Shown here piece by piece: positions 57,831 to 64,000 of a stretch of 64,000 bases of DNA (positions are counted from its first letter, which is position 1; the number at the start of each line of letters is the position of its first letter). The stretch lies in NCBI RefSeq assembly GCF_000316645.1, contig NC_019684.1, positions 1,364,001 to 1,428,000 of the forward strand, written 5' to 3'. This DNA is from Nostoc sp. PCC 7524. GTDB lineage: Bacteria; Cyanobacteriota; Cyanobacteriia; Cyanobacteriales; Nostocaceae. The position numbers and the translations under genes were made by a program. Under the pieces are notes generated by a model. The model was not told the origin of the DNA and searched no databases. It saw nothing but the letters and a program-made list of their open reading frames with translations.

Positions 57831-58082
57831 TTGCTAACAAATATCCTGGCAGAGCAGATTGAGGAACTGACAGAGATATTTACGGCACAGCGTCAACTTA
57901 AGGAAGGCGATCGCACTGATAAAATAGCCGCAACCTGGGCAACTGTTTTAGCTCGTCGAGAAATGGGAGAATCACTCCAGGCGATCGCTAATGATCTAAA
58001 TATGCCGCCGTTGACTGTTAAAACCTATCTAAAATTAGCTCGAAAAGCTCTCAAGCAAGACAGTTTTCCAGAAGAAAGATGA
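57831..58082 (+). CDS. Small HTH protein, possibly a fragment
   Basis: An 83-residue frame starting at TTG 57831. The C-terminal half GESLQAIANDLNMPPLTVKTYLKLARKALK is a clear sigma-region-4/LuxR-type helix-turn-helix; the first half is helical and acidic (EQIEELTEIFTAQRQLKEGD). No ATG or ribosome-binding site is evident, and the open frame extends a little upstream (EQKPTTSAQLL) to a stop, so this could be a 5'-truncated remnant. It contains a HIP1 site. It sits between the giant gene and the right repeat of the fdxN element, where a helper of excision could be expected, but it does not resemble XisH or XisI. Confidence 0.5.
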   Translation: MLTNILAEQIEELTEIFTAQRQLKEGDRTDKIAATWATVLARREMGESLQAIANDLNMPPLTVKTYLKLARKALKQDSFPEER

Positions 58083-58130
58083 GCAGTAGAAAAAGTTGAA
58101 GAAGAGAGATATTGATTAAACCTTGGGAAA

Positions 58131-58463
58131 TCAGCATTTTCTTTTGTTTGATAGCAAATATTTCTGTGAATAGCAATTAAACCAACGTTCCCAATAGTCT
58201 TGTTTTTTTGTCAATTTCGCTATAACTCGGTTGTAGTGAGCAAACCAACCTTCCCAATAATCGCTAGGTACTTTAACGCAACCATCACAGGTAGGGCAAC
58301 CAGCTTTACATTGTGGGACGGAGTGGATACTGCCAACGCAGTTTGTACATAATTCGGGGTCAATCCACCGCTTACCGTCTTCACCAACTTTGATTGCATC
58401 AGTGGGACATACAGACAGACAAAGCTTGCAGGAAATACATTGGCTGGTAATTGTGTAAGCCAT
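58131..58463 (-). CDS. fdxN: Ferredoxin FdxN, 5' portion (split gene)
   Basis: Codons 1-102 of a bacterial-type 2[4Fe-4S] ferredoxin followed by eight element codons (LLSNKRKC) and a stop. The first cluster motif is CISCKLCLSVCPTDAI; the second is the longer CTNCVGS...CKAGCPTCDGCV typical of NifB-associated FdxN. It probably delivers electrons for cofactor assembly. It starts 102 bp after nifB, with heptamer repeats between. The end of the protein is at 33425-33485, beyond the element. Confidence 0.95.
   Translation of the reverse strand: MAYTITSQCISCKLCLSVCPTDAIKVGEDGKRWIDPELCTNCVGSIHSVPQCKAGCPTCDGCVKVPSDYWEGWFAHYNRVIAKLTKKQDYWERWFNCYSQKYLLSNKRKC
58157..58173. repeat. Right direct repeat of the fdxN element
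   Basis: aatatttctgtgaatag, identical to 33469-33485. Confidence 0.92.
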
Positions 58464-58500
58464 GACTATTCTCCTTGTTGGGGATTGGGGGCTGGGGAGA

Positions 58501-58582
58501 GGTGACAGGTGGCAGGTGACAGGTGACAGGAAATTATCTGTAACCTGTAACCTGTAACCTATTCCCTATTCCCTATTCCCTT
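58501..58582. repeat. Heptamer tandem repeats between nifB and fdxN, running into nifB
   Basis: GACAGGT and CTGTAAC units are followed by three copies of CTATTCC (GGGAATA on the nif strand). The last units form the final codons and stop of nifB. Confidence 0.85.
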
Positions 58583-60011
58583 CTTTGACGTATTGTTCGT
58601 GAAACTCTAGGGCAACCTTTTCAATCACGTCGTAAGCTTCTACAGTCTGTATGCCAGCTTGGAGCAGTTTTTCTTTGGGGGATTCACCAATTTTGGCAAC
58701 TAAAACTGCTTTGCAATCTGCGATTGTTTTCACAATATTGTCAAATGTGGCGGCTTCGCCGTATCCACCTTGACAATAATGGTCTACCTTACGGTGACTG
58801 ATAAACCTAACTTCGCTGCCATCGACTTCGTAAACTTGGAATTCTTTGGCATGACCGAAGTGTTGGTTAACTAATCCGCCGCCTTTGGTGGCGACTGCAA
58901 CTAAGATTTTAGGGCTGTTGGCAGCTTGCTGCTTGTTAGCTAATACCTTATCTTTGGCTGCTTTTAATTCTTCTCTAAATTTCTCAATACCTGCGTGAAC
59001 TTCTTGGCGTTGCTCGAAGTCGTATTCGGGTGCCATTTCCAAGAATTTATCTTTGGTAAATTCTTGGCTGCGGTCTTCTCCTAATAAGCCTACAGCATCG
59101 GCGCGGCACTGGCGGCAATGGCGCATCATTTTCATGTTGCCAGCACATTGGTCTTGCACTGTCTTAAGTTCTTTCTGTGTGGGGCCGCGCTGACCGGTTA
59201 AGCCAAAGTGTGTACCGTGTTCTGGTGCAGAAATTAGGGGCATGATGTTGTGCAAGAATGCACCGTTTTCCCGAATCATCTTGTTGACTTCAACCAGATG
59301 TTGGTCGTTAATGCCCGGAATCATCACGGAGTTAACTTTGCACAAAATATCGGCTTCTTTGAGGGCTTGCAAACCTTCTAGTTGCTTCTCTAGGAGAATT
59401 TTTGCCCCTTCTACGCCTCTATAACGTCTACGTTTGTAGTGAACCCAAGAATAAATCTGTGCGCCGATTTCTGGGTCGATGGTGTTCAGGGTAATAGTAA
59501 CGTGATCTATATTTAGTTGTTTAATGCGATCGATATATTCCGGCAGCATTAAACCGTTGGTTGAGAGACACAGCTTAATATCTGGGGCTTTGTCTGCAAT
59601 CAACTCGAAGGTGCGGAATGTCTTTTCTGGGTTCGCCAGAGGATCGCCAGGGCCAGCAATTCCCAAAACTGTCATTTGGGGAATCTTGCCTGCAATTACT
59701 AAAACTTTGTGTGCTGCTTCTTCTGGTGTGAGTAATTCGCTAACTACTCCAGGACGGCTTTCGTTAGCGCAGTCATATTTACGATTGCAGTAGTTGCACT
59801 GAATGTTACAGGCGGGGGCAACTGCAACGTGCATCCTGGCGTAATGATGATGAGCTTCTTCGCTGTAGCAGGGATGTTTAGCAATGCGTTCTTTAAGCTT
59901 TTCATCGATTTCCACGGTGGCGCTGCTTTTGCTGTTGCATCCGCAACCACCTGATTTTGCTGTGGTAGAAGTCGATTCAGTAACGGAAGAGCCTGTAACT
60001 GGTGGTGTCAT
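58566..60011 (-). CDS. nifB: FeMo-cofactor biosynthesis radical-SAM protein NifB
   Basis: A 481-residue protein from ATG 60011 ([13 protein letters not shown]); an in-frame TTG at 60023 is less likely. It makes NifB-co, the 8Fe-9S-C precursor of FeMo-co. The radical-SAM motif is [14 protein letters not shown] near residue 70 and the SAM-binding [16 protein letters not shown] follows. Further cysteines lie in [19 protein letters not shown]. The C-terminal 110 residues ([23 protein letters not shown]) are a NifX-like domain. The final residues EGNRE are encoded by tandem GGGAATA heptamers. It is the first gene of the operon. Confidence 0.97.
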   Translation of the reverse strand: MTPPVTGSSVTESTSTTAKSGGCGCNSKSSATVEIDEKLKERIAKHPCYSEEAHHHYARMHVAVAPACNIQCNYCNRKYDCANESRPGVVSELLTPEEAAHKVLVIAGKIPQMTVLGIAGPGDPLANPEKTFRTFELIADKAPDIKLCLSTNGLMLPEYIDRIKQLNIDHVTITLNTIDPEIGAQIYSWVHYKRRRYRGVEGAKILLEKQLEGLQALKEADILCKVNSVMIPGINDQHLVEVNKMIRENGAFLHNIMPLISAPEHGTHFGLTGQRGPTQKELKTVQDQCAGNMKMMRHCRQCRADAVGLLGEDRSQEFTKDKFLEMAPEYDFEQRQEVHAGIEKFREELKAAKDKVLANKQQAANSPKILVAVATKGGGLVNQHFGHAKEFQVYEVDGSEVRFISHRKVDHYCQGGYGEAATFDNIVKTIADCKAVLVAKIGESPKEKLLQAGIQTVEAYDVIEKVALEFHEQYVKEGNRE

Positions 60012-60023
60012 TGAATTTCGCAA

Positions 60024-61132
60024 AGGTCGGTGGACTAGCTGCCACTGTGGGAGATGCTGTTGCTACCCTTTTTGCCTGACGAATGGAAGTCGCGGCTGTC
60101 ACACTGCCCGCAGCAGTTTTAGCTGTAGCGGTAGCTGAGGCACTTGTTGAAGGTGCTTCGCTAAGTAGGGCAGGCGATGAAGTCCTTGAGTTTCGGCTGG
60201 TGTGTGTCAACTTTGGGATCTTGGTAGAATTTGTGTGTACAGCCAAGCCAGTGCAGTGGGCGGCTATGCCGATTTAAAGCAACTGGCGCGCGACTTCTAT
60301 TCACGAAGGCATAGTGCTATCTCATCCCTCCACTCACTTTTCGCTTTTGTTTTATGTAGAAGCGTTAAGTGATTGGCGATATAAGATTTATAGCAGTCGT
60401 CTTTGACTGTCGCGATGCGCTACTCTGGAATAGAATTTATTGGATTTATTAGATTTGTACTCAAAATCTAAACCTGAGATTTTGAAGACGTTTAAAGAAT
60501 TTAAAAAATTTTTTTTAGGTGGGGGTTCTAGTATTTTTCGGTCAGGGTACGAGTATTTATGGAAAGGGGTTCAAGATTTAGTTGTACTCATCTGTAACCC
60601 AATCACAGCAATGGATTAAGGGCTGTTTGGGCTGATTTTTGACTATACAGTTCTGTACTCAAACCCTCCTGAAATTCTGCTCAAAGTCTTAATTAGCAAG
60701 GAATTTAGGAGGGAAAAACTGGAGTAGATTACGTTGTACTACTCCAGATACGTGCGAAATTCAATTCTGTATCCAACATATCATTTTTTTTTAGGGAAAA
60801 ATGTAATTTATATTTTTTTAATGATTAATTAAAAATGATGTTCAATAGTGTTTATAAGGCTTATATGGCAGGCGTTACAAGATTTTATAAATAGCAATAT
60901 TGATGCAGATTATTGTCAATAAATTAAACTTTATTTCCGTTTTTATTCTAGGTTTAAATACTCTGAAAAACTAGAAATTATTTGGTCAAATGCAAGTGAA
61001 AGTTAAGCTCCCAGCAGCTTTGAGAGCTTAATCTATTTCATGAGTGCTTAGTGGTGAGTAAAAATTTATAGCATCTAGCCTCTAGTCCCTTTTTCCAGGC
61101 AGCTACTTCAGCAATCTTGGAGAATTGCATTT
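60024..61132. other. nifB upstream region, no gene seen
   Basis: About 1.1 kb without a supported gene. Near nifB it is moderately GC-rich and low in complexity; farther away it is AT-rich. It contains three TGTACTCA motifs (60456-60463, 60583-60590, 60654-60661) and one TGT-N9-ACA site (60593-60607, TGTAACCCAATCACA). These are candidates for nif regulator and NtcA binding, at 440-650 bp from the nifB start, so a long leader is likely. Confidence 0.5.
60593..60607. promoter_or_regulatory. NtcA-like site upstream of nifB
   Basis: TGTAACCCAATCACA fits TGT-N9-ACA and lies between two TGTACTCA motifs. Confidence 0.4.
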
Positions 61133-61998
61133 TTATTGCCAATTGCCGACTAGGATAAAGGAAGCCCAGTAATAAGGATGTTTATATCTAGAGTCTTCCC
61201 CGGAAAGCAGAGCTAGTTGGGCGCGACGCAGAGCTTCTGCTTTAGTTTGATTTTTGGCTAGGTCTTGGTAAAATTGCACCATTAAATCAGCAGTTGCTTC
61301 GTCCTTTAAAACTGAGTCTGGTTGTTTATCCAAGGTGATCTGGATATCCTCTAGGGTATTCCTGGCGCGACGATAAAAACCTAATGTTTGTAGTGCCTGG
61401 GCTTGGTTAATCTGACTACCAATTTTCCCAGTTGCATCGCCCATTTTACTATAGGTAGCGATCGCCTCTTCCCTAAGCCATTGCTTGTTGCCTGAGATGC
61501 TTGTTGAAAAATCTTGAGAGCCTCAGCGTACCTTTGAGCTTGATAGACTTTTAAACCCTGCTCCAATAATGATGGGGCATCTGTCAATGAACCTGCTACA
61601 TCTAGCCGTGCATTCGTCCCGAAAATAATTCCATTAGGATTGAGTAAATATAAATTAGCTTGTCCGTCTACGCCCAATGTGCCGAAAATCTTGGAGGGAT
61701 CGCTACCTGTCACCCTCGTTAAAATATTTTCTATACCTGTGGGATTATTAAAGTAAACTCGCTGTCCATCTCCGATGTTGAATTGTAAGAAGCTTTGAAA
61801 CAGGTTTATGCCTCTGGTAGCTCCACCTTCTATGAGTAAGGCAGGTAAACCACGGACATTGGCATTTGGTGTGAGTTGGCTATTTTCAGCACCTAATGTA
61901 CCATCGGGGACAATCTGAGCGATCGCAGCATGAGTATAGGCACTTGTCAAACCACTGCTTGCTAAGACATCTGCCAACTTCCACAAGCTTTGGAACAT
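61133..61998 (-). pseudogene. Decayed haemagglutinin-domain/TPR/CHAT protein
   Basis: The minus-strand frame from ATG 61998 has a filamentous-haemagglutinin N-terminal secretion domain (SQLTPNANVRGLPALLIEGG, then LNPNGIIFGTNARLDVAGS). It jumps abruptly to a TPR-like part (LEQGLKVYQAQRYAEALKIFQQASQA), then shifts frame near 61495. The other frame continues as NKQWLREEAIATYSKMGDATGKIGSQIN and ends with a CHAT C-terminal end (HPYYWASFILVGNWQ). Intact relatives are around 1000 residues, so a large internal deletion and a one-base frameshift have occurred. It is probably non-functional. Confidence 0.75.
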
Positions 61999-62122
61999 TT
62001 TTACGTATTTTCCCTGGATGATACAGGAATTTTACGTGTATTGCTTTAAAAACACAACTACGTATTTTTTGTGGTAAGAGAATTTGCGTTTAAATACAGG
62101 GAGTGCGATCGCTGTTGATACT

Positions 62123-63037
62123 TTACTCTTGGGAACTACAACAAGACAATAGCGGCTTGTTTGCCACTTCTGCCAACTCTACTGATGTGAGTAAGTCTGC
62201 CCAATATTTCTTAATTTCGGGATCATTAGGTCGTTGGCGGCTTAAATCAGCCAAGGTACTCAGAGCATTTTCCCACAATCCAGCTGTTGCATACAGAACC
62301 ACTTGCTCTAAAGGTTGGGTTGTTTGCTGGATCTGGATAGAGAGGTTTTCGTCTTGCACACGTTCAATTTTACCTTCCAGATATAGGTCTTGATCCCGAC
62401 TGCGAGGATCACAAATCATGGAAAAAGACCAGGTGTATGTTTTGCCTGTTTTTAATGATGGTTGCTGTGCAGGTATGGTTACACTCACAATACCTGCTTT
62501 TGCCAGAGGTTTAAAAGTTTTTCTATACAAGGGTGCAATACTTTCATTATCCCGCAAAACAAATTCCAGTCCTTGTATTTGTTGAGCAGTTTCAGGAATG
62601 TAGAAAAAGAATGTGGGATGTTCTGCTGTTGTTAGTTGTGCTTCTTTGCTGGTGGGAATCAGAGGAATAGCAGGCTTGCCATTCAAAAAGCAACGTCCCC
62701 TGGATGCAGCTGCTCTTAATCTACCAGGTCTTCCCGGTACAAAACTAATCAAACTTCTGCGTTGCTGAATGTAACTTTTGACATTCCTAATAGCTGTTGT
62801 GGCATAACTATCATTGGGACGTAGTTGCAGTGCTTGCTGGAAATGTCCTAATGCTTTGCGATAGTTTCTGCGTCTAGTTTCTGTATAACCAAGTTGCATA
62901 GCTTGGTTATAAGCTGAGTTGTTTTGTACTATTTGAGCAACCTGATCTCCTGCCAAAACCTTAGTCTGACTGACAAAATCTAAGGGTAGACATACCAAGC
63001 TAGCAAGCAGACAGCCTGTCCAGAATTGAAGTTTCAT
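62123..63037 (-). CDS. DUF928 domain protein
   Basis: A 304-residue exported protein if started at ATG 63037 (MKLQFWTGCLLASLVCLPLD, a signal peptide); the frame is open to 63124. A TPR-like segment (QAMQLGYTETRRRNYRKALGHFQQALQLRPND) precedes the DUF928 part, which includes PLIPTSKEAQLTTAEHPTFFFYIPE and a C-terminal TPR-like region (LWENALSTLADLSRQRPND). DUF928 genes in cyanobacteria are commonly next to CHAT/haemagglutinin genes, as here with the decayed gene 125 bp downstream. Function unknown, probably cell envelope. Confidence 0.8.
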   Translation of the reverse strand: MKLQFWTGCLLASLVCLPLDFVSQTKVLAGDQVAQIVQNNSAYNQAMQLGYTETRRRNYRKALGHFQQALQLRPNDSYATTAIRNVKSYIQQRRSLISFVPGRPGRLRAAASRGRCFLNGKPAIPLIPTSKEAQLTTAEHPTFFFYIPETAQQIQGLEFVLRDNESIAPLYRKTFKPLAKAGIVSVTIPAQQPSLKTGKTYTWSFSMICDPRSRDQDLYLEGKIERVQDENLSIQIQQTTQPLEQVVLYATAGLWENALSTLADLSRQRPNDPEIKKYWADLLTSVELAEVANKPLLSCCSSQE

Positions 63038-63256
63038 AGGATACATATTTACTGCTACTAATAGGGTGTTGTGGATAACATAACTATTGCTGCTTATGGC
63101 ATCTGCACTTTTGTCATTCCCCACACTAAGTATAATACGTATTCCTTTGGCTTTATGTTCCCGGTTTTTTAGTAGCGATCGCTTCTCATTCTCCTAATTA
63201 CACTAAATTGGCAAATAATTAAGTGTGTATCTAGTTGCAACTGGGAGGCAACAATT

Positions 63257-64000
63257 ATGAAAGCAGTCTTAATGACCGCTCCTGGTAGTCCAGAAGTCTT
63301 ACAATTACAAGAAATCCCGCAACCCAGCATTTTGGGTAATAGGGAAGTTTTAGTACGATTAGTAGCGGCTGGGGTAAATCCCATAGACACTAAACTACGG
63401 CAGCGAGGCACATTCTACCCCGATCAAATGCCTGCAATTTTGGGGTGTGATGGTGCCGGGATTGTGGAAGCTGTAGGTACTGGTGTGCAACTGTTTCGTC
63501 CAGGGGATGCGGTATATTTTTGCAATGGTGGCTTAGGCGCAGGTTATGGCAATTATACCGAGTATACTGTGGTAGATGAACGTTTTGCTGCACACAAACC
63601 AACTTCCTTAACCTTTGCTGAAGCAGCAGCCGCACCTTTGGTACTGATCACCGCTTGGGAAGCTTTGTATGAACGGGGAAGACTAGAACCTGGGGAGAGA
63701 GTTCTAATTCATGGGGGTGCTGGTGGAGTTGGCCATGTGGCGATTCAATTAGCTAAACTCAAAGGCGCAAGTGTCTGTACTACTGTAAGTTCGGAAGAAA
63801 AGGCGCGTTTGGTGAAACAACTCGGTGCTGATCATGTAATTTTTTACAAACAAACAGACTTTGCTCAAGCTGTCTTAGACTGGACTAATGGTGAAGGTGT
63901 AGATTTAGCTTTTGATACCATTGGTGGTGAAACTTTCCAAAAAACCTTTCCGGCTGTGCGAATTTATGGCGATATTGTAACGATTTTAGAACCTCATGCC
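63257..64000 (+). CDS. Zinc-free alcohol dehydrogenase / quinone oxidoreductase, 5' part (runs off right edge)
   Basis: The first 248 codons of an MDR-superfamily NADPH-dependent oxidoreductase. It starts MKAVLMTAPGSPEVLQLQEI behind a GGGAGGCA ribosome-binding site. Family features are VLVRLVAAGVNPIDTKLRQR, GCDGAGIVEAVGTGV, the nucleotide-binding GERVLIHGGAGGVGHVAIQLA and GEGVDLAFDTIGGE. The structural and catalytic zinc cysteines are absent, which places it with quinone oxidoreductase-like members. The substrate is unknown. It diverges from the DUF928 gene. Confidence 0.88.
   Translation, partial: MKAVLMTAPGSPEVLQLQEIPQPSILGNREVLVRLVAAGVNPIDTKLRQRGTFYPDQMPAILGCDGAGIVEAVGTGVQLFRPGDAVYFCNGGLGAGYGNYTEYTVVDERFAAHKPTSLTFAEAAAAPLVLITAWEALYERGRLEPGERVLIHGGAGGVGHVAIQLAKLKGASVCTTVSSEEKARLVKQLGADHVIFYKQTDFAQAVLDWTNGEGVDLAFDTIGGETFQKTFPAVRIYGDIVTILEPHA

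Noticed and set aside
59977..60246. 89-residue Ala/Thr/Ser-rich frame upstream of nifB
   Set aside because: It overlaps the nifB start in another frame, is low in complexity and has no ribosome-binding site or family resemblance.

Overview
The window comes from a filamentous, heterocyst-forming cyanobacterium of the Nostoc/Anabaena type. The evidence is the vegetative-cell form of the main nif operon, frequent HIP1 octamers (GCGATCGC), heptameric short tandem repeats between nif genes, and recombinases of the XisA and XisF families. I cannot name the species.

The nif operon lies on the minus strand in the usual order nifB, fdxN, nifS, nifU, nifH, nifD, nifK, running from about 60.0 kb down to position 1, where nifK leaves the window. 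Four of these genes are split by separate developmental excision elements. Each element is bounded by a short direct repeat and has a recombinase gene starting just inside one end. The nifK element is about 5.6 kb (repeat tcaccgatWac). The nifD element is 15.85 kb (repeat cggagtaatcc, the classic XisA site). The nifH element is about 5.7 kb (repeat cttcacgga). The fdxN element is 24.7 kb (17-bp repeat, XisF). Joining the halves across the repeats restores intact frames: NifD 497 aa, NifH 295 aa, FdxN 116 aa and an unbroken NifK. The operon can therefore make nitrogenase only after all four DNAs are removed, as is known to happen in differentiating heterocysts for nifD and fdxN elements.

Cargo differs between elements. 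The nifK element looks like a captured small replicon: a Rep_trans-type rolling-circle initiator, a 51-aa ribbon-helix-helix protein with a palindromic operator, a four-gene block with an exported or membrane protein, and four intergenic arrays of a 7-bp motif repeated every 12-13 bp. The nifD element carries xisA, a REP-associated transposase with its REP hairpins, a P-loop ATPase plus probable TOPRIM pair, a Uma2 nuclease, glycosyltransferase-like genes, a type II restriction-modification pair, a retropepsin-like pair and a J-domain protein. The nifH element carries a recombinase, two toxin-antitoxin pairs, a MITE and an OLD-like ATPase/TOPRIM nuclease. The fdxN element is nearly filled by one 21.6-kb gene for a 7206-residue secreted adhesin-like protein (DUF4347, nine near-identical 123-residue repeats, a glycine-rich region, a beta-propeller, PKD domains and a type I secretion module).

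Upstream of nifB there is about 1.1 kb of regulatory or empty DNA, then a decayed CHAT/haemagglutinin gene, a DUF928 gene, and the start of an NADPH:quinone oxidoreductase-like gene that runs off the right edge.
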